Source: a virus. Taken from it: a stretch of DNA of 62,834 nucleotides. A program made the position numbers and the translations under genes. Below the pieces are notes generated by a model. It ran no database searches and had not been told where the DNA came from. It worked only from the letters and a program-made list of their open reading frames with translations. The stretch lies in IMG/VR virus record IMGVR_UViG_3300047319_000794, positions 1-62,834 of that record. One strand, 5' to 3'. Positions 15,863 to 22,786 of the stretch are shown in pieces (within the stretch, counting starts at the first letter, position 1; each line of letters opens with the position of its first letter).

Positions 15863-16120
15863 GTGACAACCCCCGCGCTTCGCCTCCGAGCCGCCCTGGA
15901 CGCTCTCGGCTGGTCGCAACGTGAGCTCGCCCGCCGCTTGGTGCTGGACGAGCGCACGGTGCGTCGCTGGGCCTTGGGCGAGTATCAGTGCCCCGAGCCT
16001 GTCCTGAGGTGGTTGGAGGACGGCGCGAACACAATCGCCGCCGTGACCGCCGCGTGGCTCTCAGAGGCGCCCCGGCCTGGACGCGCAAACGCATCGCGCC
16101 GAGGCCCACACACCGCGTAG
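15863..16120 (+). CDS. HTH DNA-binding regulator on the opposite strand
   Basis: An 85-residue rightward gene with AGGAGG six bases before the GTG at 15863. The protein has a helix-turn-helix of the XRE type (LRAALDALGWSQRELARRLV, then DERTVRRWALGEYQCPEPV), a form common in small phage DNA-binding proteins. It sits back to back with the 36-residue leftward gene, about 63 bases apart, so it may regulate the late block beginning there. It converges on the CoiA-like gene with a 36-base gap. Its target is unknown. Confidence 0.8.
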   Translation: MTTPALRLRAALDALGWSQRELARRLVLDERTVRRWALGEYQCPEPVLRWLEDGANTIAAVTAAWLSEAPRPGRANASRRGPHTA

Positions 16121-16156
16121 CGGGCTCTGGCGGGAGGGATGGGGCGGGTTCGGGGG

Positions 16157-17194
16157 TCACGTGCGTTCCGGCGCCTCGCGGTGTTCTCGGCATGCCCATT
16201 GTGGCACCTTTGGCGGAAGGCCGTATCCGAATGGAGAATACGTTTTGTCACAGACGTGACAGCGTTGGGAAGTGCCATTGGCATCATCGCGGGCGAGCCA
16301 GCGCACCTTGGCAGCGACGTCTACTTCGGCACGCTTACGTTCGCTCTCTTCGCGTTCAGATGCTCTCCGTGCTGCCTGCTTACGCTCAAACAACACGCGT
16401 TCCGCGGCTTCCTTCTCCCGCGTCTCAGCAAGTCTGGATTCTCTCTCGACCTCTGTCTCCGCGTCGATCCTGGCACGCTCTTCCGCGCGTTTCTTTTCCG
16501 CCGCTGCCATTTCCGTGCGTCGAACCGCTTCCCGTTCGGCGGCCAGCCTGTGTTGTTCTACGACCTCGGCCGCGAAATCGGCGTCCAGTCGATCCTTATC
16601 AGCGTGGTATAACCAGTTCCGCCGAGCCGATCTCAAAACCAGCGCGGTAAGCGCGGTCTCATCGCTCACGACGTCGCGGTCACATCCAGACAGGTCAATC
16701 TCGATTGTCGTCACGCGGCCGGCTACGAGCGCCGCGATTTTATCGGGCGGGCATCTGTGCCGGTAGAAGATCTCAATCGCGAGTCTGCCGTTGGCCGTTT
16801 CTACCATGACGTCCGGGCGACGCCTGATGTCACCCAACCATAACTCGGCCGCGATCGGCGTATAGTCAGTTCGTTTTGGCGCGATAGCCTGCCTCGTCCG
16901 GTCGCCGTATCGCGCCATCAGGGCTGGGGTCACGATACTGGAATTCCCGAGGATGATATCCTTGGCCTTTCGGTGGATTGCCGTCTCATAAGCAGCCGCG
17001 CAGGCGGCAGTGGCTCCGATCGCGTCTGGCATGTGCTGAAAATGCCATGCGCGGTCGGTTTCCCCTTGATGCGCCACGAGTGGCCGTTCGCAGGCTGGGC
17101 AGCGACAACCACAGGCGGCTCCGCGCAGCACATTCTTGGCTGATACCATAAGCTCAGCAGTATCAAGCCCGTAGGGGATAGACAGGTCAGGCAC
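16157..17194 (-). CDS. CoiA-like nuclease with zinc ribbon and coiled coil
   Basis: A 345-residue protein from GTG 17194, which overlaps the preceding stop by eight bases. Residues 28-60 form a zinc site (CGCRCPACERPLVAHQG, AWHFQHM). Residues 70-170 match the CoiA-like restriction-endonuclease fold: ETAIHRKAKDII, then RRPDVMVETANGRLAIEIF, and TTIEIDLSG. The middle is a long charged coiled coil. The C-terminus has a second Cys motif (CHVCDKTYSPF). CoiA-type proteins act on DNA in recombination or repair. Its place beside the helicase and origin region suggests DNA processing in replication. Confidence 0.75.
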   Translation of the reverse strand: MPDLSIPYGLDTAELMVSAKNVLRGAACGCRCPACERPLVAHQGETDRAWHFQHMPDAIGATAACAAAYETAIHRKAKDIILGNSSIVTPALMARYGDRTRQAIAPKRTDYTPIAAELWLGDIRRRPDVMVETANGRLAIEIFYRHRCPPDKIAALVAGRVTTIEIDLSGCDRDVVSDETALTALVLRSARRNWLYHADKDRLDADFAAEVVEQHRLAAEREAVRRTEMAAAEKKRAEERARIDAETEVERESRLAETREKEAAERVLFERKQAARRASEREESERKRAEVDVAAKVRWLARDDANGTSQRCHVCDKTYSPFGYGLPPKVPQWACREHREAPERT

Positions 17195-17432
17195 GCCGCA
17201 AACATAACCCCGCGTAAGCACTCCCGACGCGTGTGTGTCGTCTGGCGAACCCATGCCTGGTCAACGCCTGCCCAAACGCCTTCTTGGAACAACATTCCAC
17301 ACCCAAGGTTTCGGCGGTCCATTCCTCCCAAGAGGCAAAAAGGTCTTGAGCATATGTCAATGCCAGCCTTTTCATCTCGACGTGTTCATTAATCCAGCCA
17401 TCGAGGACATCAGGGGTATGCATATCGATCAT
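17187..17432 (-). CDS. Stand-alone D5-helicase C-terminal domain paralogue, 81 aa
   Basis: An 81-residue protein alignable with residues 433-479 of the helicase at 17678-19144: FASWEEW and KAFGQALTRHGF here match FRSWTAW and KAFSRVMERHGF there, followed by HTR and a Gly-x-L end in both. In D5/P4-type primases this winged-helix domain binds DNA, possibly origin DNA. Here it is separate, immediately beside the repeat-rich region. It could compete with the full protein or help recruit it. Weak ribosome site; ATG 17432. Confidence 0.75.
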   Translation of the reverse strand: MIDMHTPDVLDGWINEHVEMKRLALTYAQDLFASWEEWTAETLGVECCSKKAFGQALTRHGFARRHTRVGSAYAGLCLRRA

Positions 17433-17460
17433 TCGTCACAATAACCACAATCACTGCTTC

Positions 17461-17640
17461 TCGTCAACCCGCATATACGCGCTCGTGACGGAGGTGACGC
17501 ACCGGGACATTAGTCCGTTCGCATGTGCGGGCGCGTATGCGCGCGTAGTATACTTAATGACGCAGGTGACGCGATTCCCGCGCGGGCGCGCTCGCGCCCA
17601 GGAACGGGGTAACGTCCTAGTCCGTCACCTCCGTCACAGA
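17461..17640. other. Candidate replication origin with iterons
   Basis: This stretch lies in a 245-base gene-free interval between the stand-alone D5 domain and the D5 helicase. It holds GTGACGGAGGTGACG at 17485-17499 and its perfect reverse complement at 17623-17637. A third copy in direct orientation, TGACGCAGGTGACGC, lies at 17558-17572 (14 of 15 bases). TAGTCCGT occurs twice (17511-17518, 17618-17625). GC-rich alternating tracts (17531-17546, 17579-17599) lie between. Such repeats next to an initiator-type helicase are typical of plasmid and phage origins. This is an inference, not proof. Confidence 0.55.
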
Positions 17641-17677
17641 CTATTCCTAACTCATTGTAATAATGGCTACGTTTTGA

Positions 17678-19144
17678 TTATACGCCGAGGTCCAGAGACT
17701 TCGTGAGCAACCTAATACCCAGGATCGGCGTGCCATCCCTGGTATGCTTACCCGCTGAAAAACCATGTCTTTCCATAACGCGGGAGAATGCCTTATGCGA
17801 ACCGGCGCGTTCTCCGCCCTTTATCGCCCAAGCTGTCCACGACCTGAACAACGCGGCGCTCATGGCCTGATGCTGTTTGCCGATTTCACAGCAGTCCACG
17901 ATCCAAAGGGCGGTTGCGTCCTCCGAATCAAAATAATCGTCGGTCGCCTTGCTGACGATCTCCGGAGCGGAAAGACGGATATCTCGCCACTCCGCGCAAC
18001 CCTCGATCATCCACGCGAGGATGGCGGGAGCCTCGAGCCATAGTTTCTCGGATAAGCCTGGATCGCGCTCGCTCGGCGGTATGGTGATCGTGAATGGCGT
18101 CAGATTGAGTCTGGCCCGGATCGCGGCGTCGACCGACTTCAGTGACGGTTTATGGTTGCCGGCGATCGCCAACTTGAAATATGGCGTGAACGTGAACGGA
18201 TCCTGGCGCATGAAGTTCGCGGTAATCGGGTCGCCGCCCGTCACCGACTTGATCCTCGCCTCGGCCCATGGCACGCCTTCTTCCGTCTCCTGTGACACCA
18301 CGAGCCGCGCACCTTGCAGGCGAGCCAGCACCGTTAAGTGCTTACCTTTCCCGTCCTCTGTGAATGTATCGGGGCTGGCCGTCATGGCATAGTCGCCCAT
18401 GATGCGGAGTATGGTGTTCAGGAACACGCCCTTGCCGTTGCGCCCGGTGCCGTAGAGGAACCACATGGCATGTTCGCGGGTGAGCCCGGTAAGCCAATAG
18501 CCGGCGATGCGCTTTAAATAGGCCTCCAACTCCGGGTCGTTCCCCGTAACGCGGGCCAGAAAGATGCGCCATTGTGAGCAGTCTCGATCTGTTGAGGGTG
18601 CTACGGCCGTGGACTTGGTCATCAGGTGCCTGGGGTCGTGCGGGCCTATCTCGCCTGTCTGGAGGTTCACCACTCCTCCAGGAGTGTTCAGCATCCACGG
18701 ATCAGAGTCCCATTGGTCCGCAAGCGCGGTGTGCTGCCGATCGGCTCTGACCAATTTCTCTATCCCCACGACCGTCTTGGCGGATGAAAGGATCGCGCGG
18801 ACCTTGGGATCCTCCGCCTCAGCGCTGATAACCCTCATGCTGCGTCGCACCAGGTCAAACACACGAAGCGTGTCGTCCTTCTTCCACAGCTTGCCATCCC
18901 AGATCATCCAGCGGTTCCACGCCGCGACGAACCGCAGCGCGGGGGCGAATGTCTCGGTGAACCTTAGCCCCAGCGCATCATCGGTGAACCCAGGCGGCAT
19001 GATGATGTCCGCCGCATGGATGTCGTGCCCGTTGATCTCCTGAATGACGGGCTGCTTGACCAGGGCGCGTGCAGGCGGTTCCCATGGCTCGCGCTTCCGG
19101 CGCCTCGGTTTAGCTGGCTTGGAGAAGGGATTCGCGTCATCCAC
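17678..19144 (-). CDS. D5/P4-type SF3 replicative helicase
   Basis: A 488-residue protein from GTG 19144, which overlaps the upstream stop by eight bases. Residues 60-225 match the D5_N region (WNRWMIWDGKLWKKDD, WMLNTPGGVVNLQTG). The SF3 ATPase has Walker A GTGRNGKG at 232-239, then GARLVVSQETEEG and FKLAIAGNHKPSLKSVD. Residues 433-479 are a winged-helix tail. No primase (AEP or TOPRIM) domain precedes it, unlike full-length P4 alpha. It probably unwinds the origin while priming is left to the host or to a partner. It lies directly upstream, in transcription order, of the iteron region. Confidence 0.88.
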   Translation of the reverse strand: MDDANPFSKPAKPRRRKREPWEPPARALVKQPVIQEINGHDIHAADIIMPPGFTDDALGLRFTETFAPALRFVAAWNRWMIWDGKLWKKDDTLRVFDLVRRSMRVISAEAEDPKVRAILSSAKTVVGIEKLVRADRQHTALADQWDSDPWMLNTPGGVVNLQTGEIGPHDPRHLMTKSTAVAPSTDRDCSQWRIFLARVTGNDPELEAYLKRIAGYWLTGLTREHAMWFLYGTGRNGKGVFLNTILRIMGDYAMTASPDTFTEDGKGKHLTVLARLQGARLVVSQETEEGVPWAEARIKSVTGGDPITANFMRQDPFTFTPYFKLAIAGNHKPSLKSVDAAIRARLNLTPFTITIPPSERDPGLSEKLWLEAPAILAWMIEGCAEWRDIRLSAPEIVSKATDDYFDSEDATALWIVDCCEIGKQHQAMSAALFRSWTAWAIKGGERAGSHKAFSRVMERHGFSAGKHTRDGTPILGIRLLTKSLDLGV

Positions 19145-19391
19145 ATTGCGCCTCGACTTCCGCCGCCGCGTCGGCCAGTTCTGAGAGCGTCCAGTCTATC
19201 AGAGCGTCGAGATGTTCTTCTGGCAACAGGGAGGCGCCTAGGCGGCAGGCATAGGCCATGATGTCAGCATGTGCGTCCGCGAAGGCATACAAGCCGATGC
19301 CTACGAAGTGGGCGCGGATATCGATAAGATGCTGAATCTTCGGCACGGAGTGGGCGTGGAACGCGTCCGCGAAGTCTGATGGGGGAAGCAT
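19137..19391 (-). CDS. Small protein between regulator and helicase, 84 aa
   Basis: An 84-residue protein with GGAG upstream of the ATG at 19391. It is helical with His and Asp residues (HAHSVPKIQHLIDIRAHF, YAFADAHADIMAYA) and an acidic C-terminus. It overlaps the helicase GTG by eight bases, so the two are probably made together. It could be a helicase loader or inhibitor, but no family supports this. Confidence 0.6.
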   Translation of the reverse strand: MLPPSDFADAFHAHSVPKIQHLIDIRAHFVGIGLYAFADAHADIMAYACRLGASLLPEEHLDALIDWTLSELADAAAEVEAQCG

Positions 19392-19395
19392 TGCG

Positions 19396-19563
19396 CTACT
19401 CCGCGCCGGCAGGTTCTTCCTTCTTGCGGCAGAGTCTGTCCAGGGTGACCTCGGTATACCATTCGCGCAGACTCATGCCGCGCTGAGCCGCGTCAGCCTT
19501 GGCGGCTCGTTTCAACTCAGGGCATAGTTCGAAGAACACACCAGCCTTATTCGACTCTGACAT
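19396..19563 (-). CDS. Ribbon-helix-helix (Arc-like) regulator
   Basis: The ATG at 19563 (MSESNKAGVFFELCPELKRA) gives 55 residues. It is preferred over the ATG at 19584 because the promoter's start point would fall at about the latter, while the former has a GAAGGTTGGGG ribosome region. The pattern of a beta strand followed by PELKRAAKADAAQRG and SLREWYTEVTLDRL is typical of small RHH DNA-binding proteins. Two palindromes overlap its promoter, which fits autoregulation. It heads the helicase operon. Confidence 0.75.
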   Translation of the reverse strand: MSESNKAGVFFELCPELKRAAKADAAQRGMSLREWYTEVTLDRLCRKKEEPAGAE

Positions 19564-19581
19564 TTTGAACGCCCCAACCTT

Positions 19582-19617
19582 CATATGTTTATATGCTAAC
19601 GGTCACAAAACCGTCAA
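19582..19617 (-). promoter_or_regulatory. Leftward promoter with overlapping palindromes
   Basis: On the minus strand TTGACG (19612-19617) is followed, 18 bases on, by TATAAA (19588-19593), a good sigma-70-like promoter. ACGGT and ACCGT half-sites lie in the spacer and -35 side (AACGGT starting at 19599, ACCGT ending at 19614), and CATAT-GTTT-ATATG covers 19582-19595 on the -10 side. These would suit binding by the ribbon-helix-helix protein encoded just downstream. The mRNA would begin near 19581. Confidence 0.65.
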
Positions 19618-19678
19618 CCAGAGCTCCGCATCTCGCGCAGCGCCGCGAGGGACTGCTGGCGGGCGAGGGGGAAGGAGG

Positions 19679-20659
19679 TCATGCTGTGGCGACCTGGGCG
19701 AAGAGGCCGGCGTCTTTGGTCACACGCCGCTCGGCCATGGCGCAGTATTCAGGATTGAGTTCGATCAACGTGGCGTGGCGCCCCAGGCGATCAGCGACAA
19801 GGCCTACAGTGCCCGCGCCGCCGAAGGGATCGAGCACCGTGTCGCCGGAGGCCGAACCCGCCAGGATGCACCGCTCGGCCAGTGCGAGCGGGAAGGTGGC
19901 GAAGTGGGCTTCAGGCAGTGATGAGGTCGCTATGGTCCAGACGGAGCGGCAGTTGGCGCCGAGCGCCATTTGTTCAGCCTTTGACAACGCATCCCAGCGG
20001 TCATTGAATCCGGCGTGACGTCTGCTGTGGCCTCGTTGCTTGTCCGATCGCCTCACAGCCTTCATCGCGCCGTTGGTTTTGGTTCCGCCGTTCGCGCGCG
20101 TGCTGCCCGTCTGGTTTTCTATGTCCTGAGAGAGCCTGGATATCGAACTCTCTGCCAGGGGCTCACGAACAGATTTCGCATCCCAGTAGTACCGCGCGCT
20201 CTTCGTCAGCAAAAACACATACTCATGCGCCGAAGTGGGCCGATCCGTCACGCTCTCGGGCATTGGGTTAGGCTTCGACCAGATGATGTCGCGGCGGAGC
20301 CACCACCCGTCAGCACGGAGGGCGAACGCGGCCATCCAGGGGATACCGATCAGGTCTTTATACTTCATATCCTTGCCCATTCGTGGCGGTGATCTGCGAT
20401 TGCATGGCCAGTTGCTGGCATAGGAGTCTCCCAAATTCAGGAACAGCACCCCGTCATCCCGCAGCACGCGCCGAACCTCGCGGAACACCGCGACCAGTTC
20501 GGCTATGTATTCGTCAGGCGATGCCTCGATGCCTATCTGTCTGTCGATGCCATAATCGCGCAATCCAAAATACGGCGGACTAGTCACGCAGCATTGCACG
20601 CTACCCGCGTCCAGAGTCCGCAGCACGTCCCGACAATCCCCATGCAGGATCGTGATCAC
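19679..20659 (-). CDS. Beta-class DNA methyltransferase
   Basis: A 326-residue enzyme from GTG 20659. Catalytic motif IV is TSPPYFGLRDYG at 26-37, and the SAM-binding motif I is DPFGGAGTVG at 277-286. This order (IV before I) defines the beta class. TSPPY is found in both N4-cytosine and N6-adenine enzymes, so the base cannot be told from sequence. The target-recognition region is at about 130-250, and no recognition sequence can be predicted. No matching endonuclease is present, so it is an orphan enzyme that probably protects phage DNA from host restriction. It lies two genes from the Mom-like gene. Confidence 0.9.
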   Translation of the reverse strand: MITILHGDCRDVLRTLDAGSVQCCVTSPPYFGLRDYGIDRQIGIEASPDEYIAELVAVFREVRRVLRDDGVLFLNLGDSYASNWPCNRRSPPRMGKDMKYKDLIGIPWMAAFALRADGWWLRRDIIWSKPNPMPESVTDRPTSAHEYVFLLTKSARYYWDAKSVREPLAESSISRLSQDIENQTGSTRANGGTKTNGAMKAVRRSDKQRGHSRRHAGFNDRWDALSKAEQMALGANCRSVWTIATSSLPEAHFATFPLALAERCILAGSASGDTVLDPFGGAGTVGLVADRLGRHATLIELNPEYCAMAERRVTKDAGLFAQVATA

Positions 20660-20895
20660 CCGTGTCCCGCCTCGCTTGACGAAACGCGGACGGTCTCAAC
20701 GGCCACCGCCGCACCATTCGGTTTCGCCGCCAACACTTTGTGCCGCACAGCGCGCACGGCAACAGTAGCGTCAACGCCCTGGTCATCCTTTAGTTGGCCA
20801 GCCAGTTCATTAGCCAGCGTTTGAGCGCGGGCAAGAATCGCGTATTTGTCCTTCTCGGGAAGCGCGGCGGTGATTTCAATTACCAAACGATCCAT
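20656..20895 (-). CDS. Small helical protein, 79 aa
   Basis: A 79-residue protein with AAGGAAA before the ATG at 20895. It begins MDRLVIEITAALPEKDKYAI and continues as a helix with ATVAVRAVRHKVLAAKP. Its stop overlaps the methyltransferase GTG. No cysteines or membrane segment. It may be a regulator or partner of the modification enzymes on either side, but nothing in the sequence shows this. Confidence 0.6.
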   Translation of the reverse strand: MDRLVIEITAALPEKDKYAILARAQTLANELAGQLKDDQGVDATVAVRAVRHKVLAAKPNGAAVAVETVRVSSSEAGHG

Positions 20896-20920
20896 GTTGA
20901 TTTCCTTCAGGTTGCTTGAG

Positions 20921-21592
20921 TTAAGCCGCGCGTCTCGCCCGCTTCATGTGCAAGATCGGAGGTGGTTCATCTTTCCAGGATAGTATGGGCCAACCGCACA
21001 TCCTTCTCAGGCGCTTTCTCTCCCGCGCATCGCCGGTCGGGAGCCAGTATTTTACCTTTACCGTTCGAGGAACATGACGGAGGTCAACCGCACTAACGTC
21101 TGCTTTGCGAAATGCGTCTCGGGAATGAAGGGCCTTACCTTTAATAACACCAAACAGACTATCGGTGTCAGGCGCTACAATGGTTTCATAATCGAATCTT
21201 GGCGTGTCTTTGTCCATGTCCGTCCACCCCGCATAATGAAAGTTGGCGGCACGGTAGACGATCCCCATATGGCCACGTCCGGTGTCGGCGTAGGACACAA
21301 CAATCATAGGAGGCAGCGTAGACAATGCCCTGGCAAGGAACCAGGATTCGGTGTTTCTTGGCATTTCATCTGACACCCACAGGCGATTGAGTTCGATCAC
21401 GCTTTCAGGATGCGATGGACACGCGCCTAGTCGTAAATGATGGGATGCTGGAATGCCGAACGTCACTACACCTACGGTTTTCTCTTCTGTCTCAAGCCCG
21501 TATGCGTAACTGATGGACGGACGTCGATGTAGGTAGTGATAACCGACCACTAAACGAGAAGCCTCGTGATTACTGATTGGCATGACCCTCAT
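20921..21592 (-). CDS. Mom-like DNA adenine modification protein
   Basis: A 223-residue protein, close to the length of phage Mu Mom. The ATG at 21592 overlaps the upstream stop (ATGA). It contains GYHYLHRRPSISYAYGL, VGVVTFGIPASHHLRLG, VIELNRLWVSDEMPRNTESW, ALSTLPPMIVVSYADTG and GIVYRAANFHYAGWT, the GNAT-like core I recognise from Mom-family proteins. Mom converts adenine in phage DNA to a bulky N6 derivative that resists host restriction enzymes. The target bases and chemistry here are untested. Neighbours are the methyltransferase and the GcrA-like gene. Confidence 0.82.
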   Translation of the reverse strand: MRVMPISNHEASRLVVGYHYLHRRPSISYAYGLETEEKTVGVVTFGIPASHHLRLGACPSHPESVIELNRLWVSDEMPRNTESWFLARALSTLPPMIVVSYADTGRGHMGIVYRAANFHYAGWTDMDKDTPRFDYETIVAPDTDSLFGVIKGKALHSRDAFRKADVSAVDLRHVPRTVKVKYWLPTGDARERKRLRRMCGWPILSWKDEPPPILHMKRARRAA

Positions 21593-22440
21593 GCCGCGCG
21601 TCTCGCCCGCAGCAGTCCGGCATGCTCGGCGCAGAACGTGCCGGCGGTTGGCTCGGCGCACGTCAACGGCCAGCGGCATCGCCCGGCTTCATGCGACACG
21701 GTGCCCGATGCGGCGCGTGTGAACGTACGAAAATTGAAAACCGAACCGCCACGTCCGGATACGTCGCGTGTGCCGCGTGTGTTAGGAGCGGAGATGACGA
21801 AGTCCCGGTAAGCGCGCAGCAAGGGTTCGGGTTTCGCCACGGGAGCCTTCGCGGCCTTGTGCGACCGGCGCTGCACCTCGGAACCATTCCGGTCAGCCAA
21901 TCCAAGCATCAATCGCCTGGTTTTTAACGCGGTCGCGCCCACACCATAGCGCGCCATGATGTCAATGGCATGTTCTTTTCCTTGCCACGCGCGAATGAAA
22001 TCCGCATCGCCTTCTGGCGTCGCCCACCCATTGGTCCCTGAGTATCCAATCGGACGGTTTCCGCGAGGCGCGAGTTTCATCTTTATCCGCCGGTGCCGGA
22101 CTGATTCCGTGTTGACGTTAAAGTATTCCTCGATTTCACGGCCAGGAACATTAGCATCCCAGGCTTTTTGAAAGAGGTCGTGACCGTCCTGCGATTTCCA
22201 GTCCGGCGCATCTCCCGCGTGGATATCGGTGATCGACGGACGCGTGGGGGATGTGTTGCGTGGTGCGCCTCGACTGATCGTTTGTTGAAGTCGGGTTCCA
22301 ACGTTCGCGCGTCGCCAGGAGATGCACTGGCCTTTCGTGATGCCGATTTGGTCCGCGATCCAACTATCCGGCTTTCGTGCCGCGAAATTGTCTCGGATGA
22401 ATGCGAAATTCTCAGGTGTGTGCCACGTTGGTCTCAACAT
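21589..22440 (-). CDS. GcrA-like transcription regulator
   Basis: The ATG at 22440 (MLRPTWHTPENFAFIRDNFA) overlaps the previous stop by seven bases. The 283-residue protein has three successive helix-turn-helix-like segments at about 5-45, 85-125 and 135-190. The C-terminus has CRWPLTCAEPTAGTFCAEH, which matches the C-terminal zinc motif of GcrA, a sigma-70-associated cell-cycle regulator of alphaproteobacteria that senses adenine methylation. In a phage it may redirect host transcription or read its own DNA modification. This also indicates an alphaproteobacterial host. Confidence 0.72.
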   Translation of the reverse strand: MLRPTWHTPENFAFIRDNFAARKPDSWIADQIGITKGQCISWRRANVGTRLQQTISRGAPRNTSPTRPSITDIHAGDAPDWKSQDGHDLFQKAWDANVPGREIEEYFNVNTESVRHRRIKMKLAPRGNRPIGYSGTNGWATPEGDADFIRAWQGKEHAIDIMARYGVGATALKTRRLMLGLADRNGSEVQRRSHKAAKAPVAKPEPLLRAYRDFVISAPNTRGTRDVSGRGGSVFNFRTFTRAASGTVSHEAGRCRWPLTCAEPTAGTFCAEHAGLLRARRAA

Positions 22441-22610
22441 ACTGCAAGCCTTTCTGTCCAAATCCGAACTTGTTCCACCGCATGCCGCGCTCGTTCACGG
22501 TCGGACACGCTCGGCACGATCTTGCCGCTCCACCAGTCCGCGGCATGTCGCCAGCGCGCGACCTGATGCTCGGGGTTGTTCAGGAGGGCGGCGGCTTCTG
22601 CGTGGCCCAT
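22434..22610 (-). CDS. Small helical protein, 58 aa
   Basis: The ATG at 22610 shares a base with the upstream stop (TGATG), and its stop overlaps the GcrA-like ATG. The product (MGHAEAAALLNNPEHQVARW, then DWWSGKIVPSVSDRERARH) is helical with several Trp. Coupling on both sides is good evidence for expression. No family is recognised. Confidence 0.6.
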   Translation of the reverse strand: MGHAEAAALLNNPEHQVARWRHAADWWSGKIVPSVSDRERARHAVEQVRIWTERLAVC

Positions 22611-22786
22611 CAGCCGAACCTCCCCTTTGGCGCCCAGTCTGGGTCATCCGTAGGCAGCTTCAAAAAATCAGGCGGCGTCCATGTCGGATCCGGCTCGCAT
22701 TCCGGGCCGTCCGCGAGGAACTCGAACGGCTCCGGCGGCGGCTCTTTCGCTGGTGCGAACAGATTGTGCTGGGTGGGGCGGGTCAT
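22610..22786 (-). CDS. Small Pro-rich acidic protein, 58 aa
   Basis: The ATG at 22786 overlaps the radical SAM gene's stop (ATGA). The product (MTRPTQHNLFAPAKEPPPEP, then PDPTWTPPDFLKLPTDDPDW) is Pro/Asp-rich and probably unfolded by itself. Such small acidic proteins sometimes mimic DNA or act as adaptors. No family is recognised. Confidence 0.6.
   Translation of the reverse strand: MTRPTQHNLFAPAKEPPPEPFEFLADGPECEPDPTWTPPDFLKLPTDDPDWAPKGRFG

Noticed and set aside
15516-16199. A 227-codon leftward frame across the HTH regulator
   Set aside because: Most of it is antisense to the well-supported rightward HTH gene; only its last 60 codons have good start and fold signals.
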